A stretch of 64,000 nt of DNA from Lachnospiraceae bacterium UBA1760 (GCA_002314775.1 DCHE01000014.1:25301-89300); one strand, 5' to 3'. Positions 55,037 through 63,974 are shown, numbered from the stretch's first letter. A program made the numbers and translations. The notes: generated by a model not told the origin, from the sequence alone.

Positions 55037-55777
55037 ATGGGAGAAGCAATTATTTCAATTCAGGAGCTTAGCAAGTCCTTCGGAGATCACGAGGTACTTA
55101 GAAAAATTGATATTGACATCGAGAAGGGTGAGATAATTTGCATTGTCGGATCCTCAGGCTCAGGAAAATCCACATTACTCAGATGTGTAAATAAGCTGGA
55201 GAAGCAGACCACGGGAAAGATTATGTTCCATGGCAAGGAGGTCAGGGATGTTCAGAAGGACATCAACCGCTACAGATCAAAGGTAGGAATGGTGTTCCAG
55301 TCCTTCAACCTCTTCAACAACCTTACAGTATTAGAAAACTGTATGCTATGCACCAGAAAGGTATTAAAGATATCTAAGGAGGAGGCCTTTGACAGAGCAA
55401 TCTCACATCTTAAGGAGGTTGGAATGGCGCCTTATATAAATGCCATGCCTTCTCAGCTTTCAGGTGGTCAGAAGCAGAGAGTTGCAATCGCAAGGTCTCT
55501 CTGTATGAACCCGGAGGTGCTGCTCTTTGACGAGCCAACCTCAGCCCTTGACCCGGAGATGGTAGGAGAGGTTTTAAATGTTATGAAGGAGCTTGCAACC
55601 ACCGGACTTACAATGATTATCGTAACTCACGAGATGGCCTTTGCCAGGGATGTATCCACAAGAACCATTTTTATGGATCAGGGATATGTTGCTGAGGATG
55701 CAAAGCCACAGGAGCTTTTCACTAATCCAAAGAATCCGAGAACGAGAGAATTCCTCAGCAGATATCTTGCTGGATAG
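55037..55777 (+). CDS. polar amino-acid ABC transporter ATP-binding protein
   Basis: 246 residues, GlnQ/HisP type: Walker [10 protein letters not shown] (~37-45), Q-loop [10 protein letters not shown], signature [15 protein letters not shown], Walker [15 protein letters not shown], and H-loop [23 protein letters not shown] overlaps the end of the permease gene. Completes the three-gene importer. Confidence 0.94.
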   Translation: MGEAIISIQELSKSFGDHEVLRKIDIDIEKGEIICIVGSSGSGKSTLLRCVNKLEKQTTGKIMFHGKEVRDVQKDINRYRSKVGMVFQSFNLFNNLTVLENCMLCTRKVLKISKEEAFDRAISHLKEVGMAPYINAMPSQLSGGQKQRVAIARSLCMNPEVLLFDEPTSALDPEMVGEVLNVMKELATTGLTMIIVTHEMAFARDVSTRTIFMDQGYVAEDAKPQELFTNPKNPRTREFLSRYLAG

Positions 55778-55843
55778 GAGGAACATCATGACGCCAGTCA
55801 TGATTTAGGATATTTCTGATTAGAATTAAAGGAGGTAGTATAA

Positions 55844-56500
55844 ATGGATAATTTTGTTGTAACCTTTGCAAGAGGCTTTGGTACAGGTGGAAAAGAGATT
55901 GCATCAAAGCTTGCGAAGGACTTAGGAATACATTGTTATGAGAACAGAATTCTCACTCTTGCCAGCCAGATGAGTGGCTTGGACGAGAAGCTTTTCAGGC
56001 AGGTTAATGAGAAGATTGTGAAGCAGGACGGCTTTTCCAGCTTCTTAAAGGGCCTTCCAAGAGCAAAGAAATATATCGCCAGAAATGAGAAATTCGTGTC
56101 TGATGACAAGCTCTTCGAGTACCAGTGTCAGATAATTAAGAACCTCGCTGACACAGAACCCTGTGTAATCGTAGGAAAATGTGCAGATTACGTACTCAAG
56201 GGAAGACCAAATGTTGTGAGTATTTATATAGAGGCTCCCAGAGATTTCTGTGTAAAGAGAACTATGGACAACATGGGAGTGACTAGTGAGGTTGCAAATG
56301 CAACTATCACTCAGACAGATCAGTTTAGAGCAGACTATTATAAATACTATACAAAGGGTAACTACTGGACAAACCCGGTTAACTACGACCTTACAATAAA
56401 CAGTGAGAAGGCCGGAATTGAGGGAAGCGTGAAGCTTATCGAGGAGTACCTCATAATCAAGGGACTTATCACAAGAGAGATGCTTGGTGAGAAGGAATAA
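55844..56500 (+). CDS. cytidylate-kinase-like family protein
   Basis: 218 residues. Starts with a modified P-loop, FARGFGTGGKEIASKLAKDLG, then YENRILTLASQMSGLDEKL, VIVGKCADYVLKG and VVSIYIEAPRDFCVKRTMDNMG. This is the clostridial cytidylate-kinase-like (AAA_26) family, distinct from housekeeping Cmk; its substrate is unknown. AAAGGAGG precedes the ATG. In the 66-base gap there is a 6-codon frame with its own AGGAGG (55788-55808). Its place between transporter and aminotransferase suggests a linked role, possibly regulation by phosphorylation of a small molecule. Confidence 0.82.
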   Translation: MDNFVVTFARGFGTGGKEIASKLAKDLGIHCYENRILTLASQMSGLDEKLFRQVNEKIVKQDGFSSFLKGLPRAKKYIARNEKFVSDDKLFEYQCQIIKNLADTEPCVIVGKCADYVLKGRPNVVSIYIEAPRDFCVKRTMDNMGVTSEVANATITQTDQFRADYYKYYTKGNYWTNPVNYDLTINSEKAGIEGSVKLIEEYLIIKGLITREMLGEKE

Positions 56501-56600
56501 ATCTAAAAATAAAAATGATAAGAGTTGGTGCAGCTACCATAAGCCATTGTTAAGAAGAATCACTGAATGACTAAGGCATACACCAGAAATGGAGGCAAGT

Positions 56601-57815
56601 ATGAAATTACAGGATACAGAATTTACAGCAGAGGAAATAAAGGAAAAGGCAAGCAAGTATATGATCGAGACCTACGAGAGATTCGATTTTCTTGCAGAGA
56701 CAGCGAAGGACCAGTACATTTACGACGAAAAGGGTGAAAAGTACTTGGATTTCTACGCAGGAATCGCAGTTAACTCAGCAGGTAACTGTAATGAGAAGGT
56801 CGTAAATGCAGTGGTTGAGCAGGCCAAGACACTTATGCACACCTTCAACTATCCATACACAATTCCTCAGGCACTTCTCGCAGAGAAGGTTTGTACAACA
56901 ATAGGAATGGACAAGATTTTCTACCAGAACTCAGGTACTGAGGCAAATGAAGCCATGATAAAGATGGCGAGAAAGTATGGTATTGAGAAGTACGGTCCAA
57001 ATCATTACCACATCGTAACAGCAAAGATGGGCTTCCACGGCAGAACCTTCGGTGCAATGTCAGCAACAGGTCAGCCTGGAAATGGCTGCCAGGTGGGCTT
57101 TGGTCCTATGACCTACGGCTTCTCCTATGCACCTTACAATAACCTTCAGGCCTTCAAGGATGCCTGCACGGAGAACACAATCGCCATCATGATTGAGCCA
57201 GTACAGGGCGAGGGTGGTGTTCATCCTGCAACAATGGAATTCATGAAGGGACTTCGTGAATTCTGTGATGAGAAGGGAATGCTTCTTCTCCTCGATGAGG
57301 TACAGACAGGCTGGTGCAGAACTGGAAATGTAATGAGCTTTATGAATTACGGTATTAAGCCAGACATCGTATCTATGGCAAAGGCTCTCGGCGGTGGAAT
57401 GCCAATAGGCGCAATCTGTGCAACCGAGGAGGTTTCAAAGGCCTTCTCAGCAGGCTCACATGGAACAACCTTCGGTGGTCACCCAGTTAGCTGTGCAGCA
57501 GCACTCGCTCAGGTAGACGAGCTATTAAGCAGAGATTTAGCTGGAAATGCAGCCAAGATGGGTGCATACTTCATGGATAAATTAAAGACTCTTCCTCATG
57601 TTAAGGAGGTAAGAGGCCAGGGACTTTTGGTTGGTGTTGAGTTTGATGATACAATCGGCGGAGTTGATGTAAAGCATGAATGTATCAAGAGACATCTGCT
57701 TATAACAGCAATCGGAGCACATACAATCCGTATGGTTCCACCACTTATCATTGATGAGAAGGACTGTGACGAGGCAGTCAGAATCATTGGTGAGTCTATT
57801 GCAGCACTTGCATAA
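56601..57815 (+). CDS. class III PLP-dependent aminotransferase (GabT/ArgD type)
   Basis: 404 residues from ATG 56601 (GGAGG 56591-56595; ATG 56589 would overlap that site). PLP-enzyme features: NSGTEANEAMIKMARKYG, GFHGRTFGAMSATG, IEPVQGEGGV, LLLDEVQTGWCRTG, and the PLP lysine K261 in VSMAKALGGGMPIG. ArgD and GabT share these motifs. The neighbouring iron-type alcohol dehydrogenase favours an omega-amino acid substrate such as GABA, beta-alanine or 5-aminovalerate, giving a semialdehyde (inference). No arg biosynthetic gene is nearby. Confidence 0.88.
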   Translation: MKLQDTEFTAEEIKEKASKYMIETYERFDFLAETAKDQYIYDEKGEKYLDFYAGIAVNSAGNCNEKVVNAVVEQAKTLMHTFNYPYTIPQALLAEKVCTTIGMDKIFYQNSGTEANEAMIKMARKYGIEKYGPNHYHIVTAKMGFHGRTFGAMSATGQPGNGCQVGFGPMTYGFSYAPYNNLQAFKDACTENTIAIMIEPVQGEGGVHPATMEFMKGLREFCDEKGMLLLLDEVQTGWCRTGNVMSFMNYGIKPDIVSMAKALGGGMPIGAICATEEVSKAFSAGSHGTTFGGHPVSCAAALAQVDELLSRDLAGNAAKMGAYFMDKLKTLPHVKEVRGQGLLVGVEFDDTIGGVDVKHECIKRHLLITAIGAHTIRMVPPLIIDEKDCDEAVRIIGESIAALA

Positions 57816-57830
57816 TAAATAAGCTTAAAC

Positions 57831-57871
57831 CGTGGCAAGGGGGTTTTATTAGATAAGGCTTCTTTGCCACG
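57831..57871 (+). other. hairpin between aminotransferase and dehydrogenase genes
   Basis: CGTGGCAA (57831-57838) pairs with TTGCCACG (57864-57871) around a 25-base loop, followed by TATATTTT and then the AGGAGG of the dehydrogenase gene. It may be a partial terminator or processing site. Confidence 0.5.
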
Positions 57872-57891
57872 TATATTTTAGGAGGAACATT

Positions 57892-59043
57892 ATGACAGAT
57901 TTTAGTTTTTCAATACCACAGAATATAATATTTGGAAATGGAAGCCTCAGTAAGCTCCCAGAGCTTTGTGCAAAGCTTGGAGGAAAGAAGGGCTTTATCA
58001 TATCAGGACCACACTTAAATAAGATAGGTATGGTAAAAAAATGTATAGATGCACTTGGTGCCATGGGGATAGAGTGCGATGCATTTACAGAGACCGAGGG
58101 AAATCCCAGCACGACAACAGTTGACAAGGCAACGGAAAAATATAAGAAATGTGGTGCAGATTTTATAGTAGCCTTTGGTGGCGGCTCGCCCCTTGATACA
58201 GCCAAGGCAGTGGCAGTGCTTGCAACCTTTGGTGGCAAAATAACTGACTATGAGGGCGGTGGCAAGGTCGCAGGACCGGTAGTTCCGATGATTGCAATTC
58301 CAACAACTGCAGGAACCGGCTCGGAAGTAACTTCCTTTTCTGTTATCACAGACCACAGCAGAAATTATAAGCTGACTGTTTCAAGCAATTATCTGCTGCC
58401 AGAGTACGCAATCCTTGATCCAGAGCTTATCTATTCAGTTCCATTTAAAACAGCAGCTGCCTGTGGTGTAGATGCGATGGTTCATGCCCTTGAGGCGTAC
58501 ATTTCCCTTGCAGCTTCACCATTTTCGGAGATGTTTTCCCTTAAAGCACTTGAATTAATCGGCAGAAGCATAAGAGCTTACGTTGCAAATCGCAGCAATA
58601 AGAAGTCAGCAGAGGATATGATGCTTGGCTCACTTCTTGCGGGCATTGCATTTTCCCATGCAAGGCTTGGCGATGTACACGCTATGAGCCATCCAGTAAG
58701 CGCGTACTTTGATGTACCACATGGAGTTGCAAATGCAATAATCCTTCCAGAGGTGGTAAGCTTCAATGCACTTTCTGATACAGGCAAGTACTACGATATT
58801 TACAGATGTATAAGCAAATGTCCGGTTGATAGCTCTATCTTCTCTCCAGAAATGCTTGTGGAGGAGCTTAAGCTTCTAAATAAAGAACTGGGTATCCCTG
58901 AAAAGCTTAAGGACGCAGGAGTTGATGATAAATACTTTGATGCGATGGCGGATGACGCTATGAAGAGTGGAAATATCAGCGTAAATCCAAGAACTACGGT
59001 TAAGGCAGATATTATAAATATGTATATTAATCTGTATATGTAA
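57892..59043 (+). CDS. iron-containing alcohol dehydrogenase
   Basis: 383 residues, group III ADH: nucleotide-binding VAFGGGSPLDTAKA (~93-106), PTTAGTGSEVT (~141-151), and metal ligands in GVDAMVHALEAY (Asp and His) and in HAMSHPVSAYFDVPHG (two His). These enzymes reduce aldehydes or semialdehydes with NAD(P)H. Next to a class III aminotransferase, the likely reaction is reduction of the semialdehyde to a hydroxy acid, as 4-hydroxybutyrate dehydrogenase of this family does. AGGAGGAAC precedes the ATG. Confidence 0.9.
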   Translation: MTDFSFSIPQNIIFGNGSLSKLPELCAKLGGKKGFIISGPHLNKIGMVKKCIDALGAMGIECDAFTETEGNPSTTTVDKATEKYKKCGADFIVAFGGGSPLDTAKAVAVLATFGGKITDYEGGGKVAGPVVPMIAIPTTAGTGSEVTSFSVITDHSRNYKLTVSSNYLLPEYAILDPELIYSVPFKTAAACGVDAMVHALEAYISLAASPFSEMFSLKALELIGRSIRAYVANRSNKKSAEDMMLGSLLAGIAFSHARLGDVHAMSHPVSAYFDVPHGVANAIILPEVVSFNALSDTGKYYDIYRCISKCPVDSSIFSPEMLVEELKLLNKELGIPEKLKDAGVDDKYFDAMADDAMKSGNISVNPRTTVKADIINMYINLYM

Positions 59044-59166
59044 ATTAAATCCTCCAAAACAATCGAGTATGTTTCGTAAACCACAGGTTTATTGCACCAA
59101 TACTAAAGTAATGATATATTATGGTCAGTGACACAAAAAAGACAAGGGCGAAGACATAAAGGTGAT

Positions 59167-59194
59167 CTTTGCAAAATAAGCTTTGCAAAATGAG
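59167..59194. repeat. 14-bp tandem repeat before the DIP1984-like gene
   Basis: CTTTGCAAAATAAG (59167-59180) and CTTTGCAAAATGAG (59181-59194), one mismatch, 28 bases before the start codon. Confidence 0.92.
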
Positions 59195-59222
59195 CGTAAG
59201 AGTATGTACGGAGGTATTTTTT

Positions 59223-59735
59223 ATGCAGAAGATGACATCAGCATATGCAAACAAACTATTAAGAAGCTTGGAGGAGGATAAAAGCTTTTGGACCAATAAG
59301 GAGCTAACATCCTGCACCTATGTGGCAGCAGTGAATGAGGCGCCTGTAATCCCTGAGTATGATTACAAGGAGGTTGCAGCTACCATTTCCGCAATAGATG
59401 AGAAGATGGCTACAATAAAGCATGCAATTAACCTTGCAAATGCAACATCACTGGTTCAGGTTGGCGAACAATCTATGACAATTGACACAATCTTAGTTAA
59501 GATGGCGCAGTTAAACAAGAGAAAGACATTTCTCGATGAACTTAGAAAGAAGCTTCCAAAGGAGAGAGAGGAGCCTAGATACGGCGCTAGAAATGCCTCT
59601 CCAGAGTACCGATATATCAATTACGACCTTGATTTAATCAAGAGTGATTACGAGGCAGTATCAAAGACCATTATGGACATGCAGATGGCTCTTGATATCT
59701 ATAACCAGACTGTTCAGTTTGAAGTAGATATTTAA
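59223..59735 (+). CDS. DIP1984-like (septicolysin-type) family protein
   Basis: 170 residues from ATG 59223, which has CGGAGG (59209-59214) in front; the frame is open further upstream but runs through the tandem repeat. Helical, no signal or membrane segment. The pattern of an N-x-A-N pair (HAINLANATSLVQV), a QLNKRKTFLDELR helix, an NYD motif and the ending ALDIYNQTVQFEVDI recalls the DIP1984 family, whose role is unproven. Family call moderate. Confidence 0.6.
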   Translation: MQKMTSAYANKLLRSLEEDKSFWTNKELTSCTYVAAVNEAPVIPEYDYKEVAATISAIDEKMATIKHAINLANATSLVQVGEQSMTIDTILVKMAQLNKRKTFLDELRKKLPKEREEPRYGARNASPEYRYINYDLDLIKSDYEAVSKTIMDMQMALDIYNQTVQFEVDI

Positions 59736-60098
59736 GATAAATGCTTTCCGTTCAGGGTTTCATATCCATACAGGATCTCTAGTGTTAGAGTTCAGTGTTA
59801 TTGGTTGTCCGTTTTTTGTTATTAAAACGCAGGTTAAGGTTCAAAAAATACTGTTTAAAAAGGGACGATTTTTTTCGAAATCCTGATAAAAACCGGCAGG
59901 AAACTGCAATGCTCGCGGTTCGGTTACAAGGCATGGGGCAGAGATTAATTCTCTGCCCTTTTTCTATTATTGTTATTGGTATTTGTTTACATTGCTTTAT
60001 TTGTGTATTAGAATTAATTGTATTAGTTGAAAAGAGAAGCGGGAATAGGCTTTAGATATGATTTTTTGAAGAATTAGCAGAGGACAAGGAGGGATGAT
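59736..60098 (+). other. 363-base gap with a structured candidate RNA
   Basis: No convincing gene. Several hairpins occur: CTCTA/TAGAG (59777-59790), CGTTTT/AAAACG (59810-59829), and GCAG-GAAA-CTGC (59895-59906), a stem closed by a GNRA tetraloop, with ATGC/GCAT and ACCG/CGGT pairings around it. They are followed by the strong terminator at 59936-59966, 200 bases after the previous stop. This layout would suit a small RNA or a structured 3' region. I could not match it to a known RNA family. 59967-60098 is AT-rich leader of the next gene. Confidence 0.35.
59936..59966 (+). terminator. rho-independent terminator
   Basis: GGGCAGAGA (59936-59944) / TCTCTGCCC (59950-59958) with loop TTAAT, followed by TTTTT. 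It ends either the DIP1984-like transcript or the candidate RNA in 59736-59966. Confidence 0.9.
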
Positions 60099-61547
60099 AT
60101 GGCAGACAAGACTTATAAGGATTTATTTGGCGATGGATATACTACCTATCATGAAGACGGAAGCAAATCCCACACCTACAAGAATTTGTTTGATGATGGA
60201 ACAACAACGTACCATGATAATGGCAGCAAATCCCACACCTATAATAATTTGTTTGATGATGGGGCTACCACCTATCATGACGATGGAAGTAAGTCCTACA
60301 CCTACAAGAATATTTTCAGTGATGGAAGTACAACCTATCATGATGATGGAAGTAAGTCATATACCTACAACAACTTGTTTGATGGCGGAACAACAACCTA
60401 TCACAGTCCTGGCTATGGTAGCAGTGGAGGCTATAGCAGCAGTGGAGGCTACGGCGGTGGAGGCTACAGTGGCGGAGGCTACGGTGGCACGTATGGAGGA
60501 TATCATGGTGGAGGTTCGACCTATGTAGATCCCACGATAAAAAAATACTGCGATAATCTGAGCAAGAAAACAAAACCCTTTTTTATCCTTTCATGGCTTT
60601 TGTTCTTAGGCATGATATACCTTATAATTAGGCCTATAATAAATGCTGGCGGAATCAGATATTTAAAGACAGTTGTAGGAGATATGAGCATATTTAAAAT
60701 AACAGCCTTATCTCTAATAGCTTGTGCCGTACTGACCCTTACAACGGGGCTTGTTAATGGACGTATTTCAATGATTCTTTCTTACATTTGGGTGATGTTT
60801 ATGCTCGGGCTGGTTGTGTTTATTAAATGTAATACAGGTGACAGGCCGGATGTCCTTAGTGTGATTAACAGCAAGGGGTTCATTATATACACTGTCTTCT
60901 GTGTAGTGATAATGTGGATAGCAACTAAGGCAGGCGATAATATCTATCATAAGAAATTTTATCCGAAGTTTGTATGGATAAAGCTTCCGGAGAAAAAGAG
61001 TGAAGTAGTATATACTGTACTTTCGATGTTTGCAGTAATTTATGGAATGTATCTTATTCTGCATCCAGATAAGGTGAAAAGTATCACCCATTCTTTAAAA
61101 TATATGAATAGAAATGTAGCACTGTTATTATGCGTGCTTGCAGTGGCGGGATTTATAGCGGCGCTTGTTATCGGTATGAAAAATGAAAAAATGCCTTGGG
61201 TAATTGGAGCGTTTGCAATCCTCCAGGAGCTTGGAACAGTAGCAATGCTATGCGAGTTTTCATCACGTTATATTGGAGGAGTCTTACTCCTTATATGTAT
61301 CGCTGATGCGATTATTGTATGTATAATGTTTAATAATGTGATATCAGGTACAGCGTTTGGGATTATGTCCATTACAACTGTCTCATATTTTGTACAGATT
61401 ATTCTGCTTTCGCCTGACAAGGGACTTTTGACAAATCAAAGTGATATAGTGAAGTACTTAATCTGTGTACTGCCATTTTGTTTTATAGCATACCTTGCGG
61501 TGAACAGTTTATTGAATAATCACGTTGCTGTACGTTTGAGAGGATAG
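60099..61547 (+). CDS. membrane protein with five N-terminal 21-residue repeats and Gly/Tyr/Ser-rich linker
   Basis: 482 residues, no known family recognised. Residues 5-~105 are five tandem 21-residue units of the form T-Y-[KN]-[DN]-L-F-x-D-G-x-T-T-Y-H-x-[DN]-G-S-K-S. A Gly/Tyr/Ser-rich linker follows (~106-140), then about ten to twelve membrane helices (from ~160 to the end). No signal peptide precedes the repeats, so they probably lie in the cytoplasm unless the first helices invert the topology. AAGGAGGG is 5 bases before the ATG. The membrane part could be a transporter or a structural domain. Confidence 0.7.
   Translation: MADKTYKDLFGDGYTTYHEDGSKSHTYKNLFDDGTTTYHDNGSKSHTYNNLFDDGATTYHDDGSKSYTYKNIFSDGSTTYHDDGSKSYTYNNLFDGGTTTYHSPGYGSSGGYSSSGGYGGGGYSGGGYGGTYGGYHGGGSTYVDPTIKKYCDNLSKKTKPFFILSWLLFLGMIYLIIRPIINAGGIRYLKTVVGDMSIFKITALSLIACAVLTLTTGLVNGRISMILSYIWVMFMLGLVVFIKCNTGDRPDVLSVINSKGFIIYTVFCVVIMWIATKAGDNIYHKKFYPKFVWIKLPEKKSEVVYTVLSMFAVIYGMYLILHPDKVKSITHSLKYMNRNVALLLCVLAVAGFIAALVIGMKNEKMPWVIGAFAILQELGTVAMLCEFSSRYIGGVLLLICIADAIIVCIMFNNVISGTAFGIMSITTVSYFVQIILLSPDKGLLTNQSDIVKYLICVLPFCFIAYLAVNSLLNNHVAVRLRG
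60111..60425 (+). repeat. 63-bp tandem repeat, five copies, in the 60099 gene
   Basis: Units begin at 60111, 60174, 60237, 60300 and 60363 (the last diverges at its end). Each encodes 21 residues with invariant LF/IF, DG/GG and TTYH. Third-position differences between copies show that it is not a very recent duplication. Confidence 0.9.
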
Positions 61548-61598
61548 TGACAAAGGGGACCGCCCAGGACGGAAAACAATAAGAAGGAACTAATTTTA

Positions 61599-63944
61599 AT
61601 GGAAATAAACATAATGGAACTAAAATCAAAGGCCCTGACTACCTTGAAGGAGGCATTTGGTTATGACAGCTTTAAGGAGGGTCAGGAGGAGATTATAGAC
61701 GCAATACTGTCAGGCCAGGATGCGCTTGGCATTATGCCTACGGGTGCAGGAAAGTCAATCTGTTATCAAGTGCCTGCACTATTGCTTGATGGAATTACAA
61801 TAATTATTTCACCACTCATTTCTCTGATGCAGGACCAGGTGAAATCATTAAATGACGCAGGGATTCACGCTGGATATGTGAATTCATCACTGACAGAGGC
61901 GCAGATATCCAAGGTATTTGAACTTGCGAAAAGAGGAACCTACAAGCTTTTATATATTGCACCAGAGCGACTTTCGAGCTGGGAGTTTATTGACTTTGCG
62001 ATAGAGTCACATATTTCCATGGTGACAATAGACGAGGCGCACTGTATCTCACAGTGGGGACAGGACTTTAGACCAAGCTATCTTAAGATAGTTGAGTTTA
62101 TTGATCAGCTGCCGGATAGGCCGATAGTTAGTGCATTTACGGCAACTGCAACGAGAGAGGTTAAGGAGGATATCCTCTGCATCTTAGGACTCAGAAATCC
62201 AAAGGTGGTTGTGACTGGCTTTGACAGACCTAATCTTTACTTCAGGGTAGAGACCATAAGGAACAAGGATGATTATGTATTAAAGTATGTAAATGAGCAC
62301 GCAAGTGAAAGCGGAATCATTTACTGTGCAACCAGGAAGAATGTTGACTCACTTTGTGAATATCTATTTGAAAGAGGCATCCCGGTTGCAAGATATCATG
62401 CAGGAATGGATAGTGAGTTGAGGAAGCAGAGCCAGGAGGACTTTGTATACGACAAACGTCCTATTATTATCGCAACAAATGCATTTGGCATGGGAATCGA
62501 CAAATCAAACGTCAGATATGTAATTCACTACAATATGCCCCAGAGTATGGAGAATTATTATCAGGAGGCAGGTCGTGCCGGAAGAGATGGTGAGGACGCA
62601 AGCTGCATTCTTCTTTTCTCGGCTCAGGATATTATTATCAATAAATTTTTACTTGAGAAGAAGGACTTTTCAGGGGTTGATGAGGAGAATATTGAGGCAC
62701 TTGTCAAGAGGGATGCAAAGAGACTTCATACTATGGAAGCCTACTGTAAGACAACTGGCTGTCTCAGAAATTATATACTTGAATACTTTGGTGAGAGTGT
62801 TATTGCTCCCTGCGATAACTGTGGAAACTGTCATAGAGAATACAAGGAACGCGATATGACAGCAGCTGCTAAGTGGGTTATAAACTGCCTTTATGAAACT
62901 AAAGGGCGCTACGGCATGACGACAGTTACAGGGATTCTTGTCGGAGCAAATAGAGCAAAGCTTAAGCAGTGGGGTGCAGATAAGTATAAGTCCTACGGTA
63001 TGCTTAAGGATTATTCTGAGACCGAGCTTAAGGTACTTATCAATCAGATGCTTATAGAGGGCTATGTATATCAGACCGAGGATAAGTTTTGCTTACTAAA
63101 GATGGGGAATATAGAGGCATTTGGTGATGAAGGCTTCAAAATGCTGATAAAGACCTACGAGACAGAAGAAGCACCAAAGAAGAATAAGACTGCAAAGAGA
63201 AGTACAGATGAGCTCACAACGGAGGGCTTTAGGCTCTATGAGGTACTTAGAAATCTGAGAAGCAAGATTGCCAGAGAAATGTCAATCCCGCCATACATCG
63301 TATTTAACGATAAAACCTTGGTTGACATGAGTAAAAAGGCTCCAACAGAAAAGGAAAAATTTGTGGATGTGCTTGGAGTGGGCCTTGCCAAGCTTGAGAA
63401 GTACGGCGAGAGATTTATGGATGAAATAAAAGGATTTCTCGCAGATAATCCGGGAGCAGTTACTTCTATCAGCACAGGCGATGCTGACAGTTCAGATAAG
63501 GAAGGTGGCAAGGACGTAAGTAATGATAGAAGTGATAGAAGTGATAGTAGTGATGCTTCAAAGAAAGGTAAAAGAACCAGAAAGGCCAAAAAGAAGACCG
63601 AGGAGCTTCAGGAATTCTATCTCAATCCTATAGATGCAGAGGCATTTTTATACTCAATAGAATATATGGCTTCTGAAATCAGTAATGAATTAAACAGGAT
63701 AACAACAGCCGAGGATGCAAGGAAGATGACCGCCACGAAGGTTATAGATTTCTTTATCGAAAAGGGATATGTTGACATCGAGGTGGAGGAGGGCAACGTT
63801 AAAAAGATTGCCTCAGAGCTTGGCCTCGAGTCAGGAATTATCGTGGAGGACCGAGTAAGCTATTCTGGCGTAAGCTACCAGGTTTTGAAGTATCCGATGG
63901 AGCTGCAGAGGCTTATTGTTGAGAACTTAATTAAGAAATTATAA
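61599..63944 (+). CDS. recQ: ATP-dependent DNA helicase RecQ
   Basis: 781 residues: Walker A MPTGAGKS (46-53), IDEAHCISQWG with DEAH at 145-148, ATNAFGMGIDKSNVRYVIH, QEAGRAGRDG, and the zinc-binding RQC cysteines (C in TTGCLRN and CDNCGNC, ~388-410). After a winged-helix region comes an HRDC domain (~545-620, beginning ELTTEGFRLYEVLR), then an Asp/Ser/Lys-rich linker (~627-668) and an extra C-terminal domain of ~110 residues. RecQ unwinds forked and recombination DNA. GAAGGAA precedes the ATG; an in-frame ATG five codons on is an alternative. Complete in the window. Confidence 0.95.
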   Translation: MEINIMELKSKALTTLKEAFGYDSFKEGQEEIIDAILSGQDALGIMPTGAGKSICYQVPALLLDGITIIISPLISLMQDQVKSLNDAGIHAGYVNSSLTEAQISKVFELAKRGTYKLLYIAPERLSSWEFIDFAIESHISMVTIDEAHCISQWGQDFRPSYLKIVEFIDQLPDRPIVSAFTATATREVKEDILCILGLRNPKVVVTGFDRPNLYFRVETIRNKDDYVLKYVNEHASESGIIYCATRKNVDSLCEYLFERGIPVARYHAGMDSELRKQSQEDFVYDKRPIIIATNAFGMGIDKSNVRYVIHYNMPQSMENYYQEAGRAGRDGEDASCILLFSAQDIIINKFLLEKKDFSGVDEENIEALVKRDAKRLHTMEAYCKTTGCLRNYILEYFGESVIAPCDNCGNCHREYKERDMTAAAKWVINCLYETKGRYGMTTVTGILVGANRAKLKQWGADKYKSYGMLKDYSETELKVLINQMLIEGYVYQTEDKFCLLKMGNIEAFGDEGFKMLIKTYETEEAPKKNKTAKRSTDELTTEGFRLYEVLRNLRSKIAREMSIPPYIVFNDKTLVDMSKKAPTEKEKFVDVLGVGLAKLEKYGERFMDEIKGFLADNPGAVTSISTGDADSSDKEGGKDVSNDRSDRSDSSDASKKGKRTRKAKKKTEELQEFYLNPIDAEAFLYSIEYMASEISNELNRITTAEDARKMTATKVIDFFIEKGYVDIEVEEGNVKKIASELGLESGIIVEDRVSYSGVSYQVLKYPMELQRLIVENLIKKL

Positions 63945-63974
63945 TACCTAGTCCATCGTGACTATTTGAGAAGG

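Noticed and set aside
56601..57815. Naming the aminotransferase argD
   Set aside because: The motifs do not separate ArgD from GabT, and the neighbours are catabolic rather than arginine-biosynthetic.
59795..60055. 86-codon open frame starting with TTG
   Set aside because: No ribosome-binding site, odd composition, and it runs through a strong terminator hairpin.
60111..60425. CRISPR-like array or satellite in the 60099 gene
   Set aside because: A 63-bp in-frame protein repeat with no spacers.
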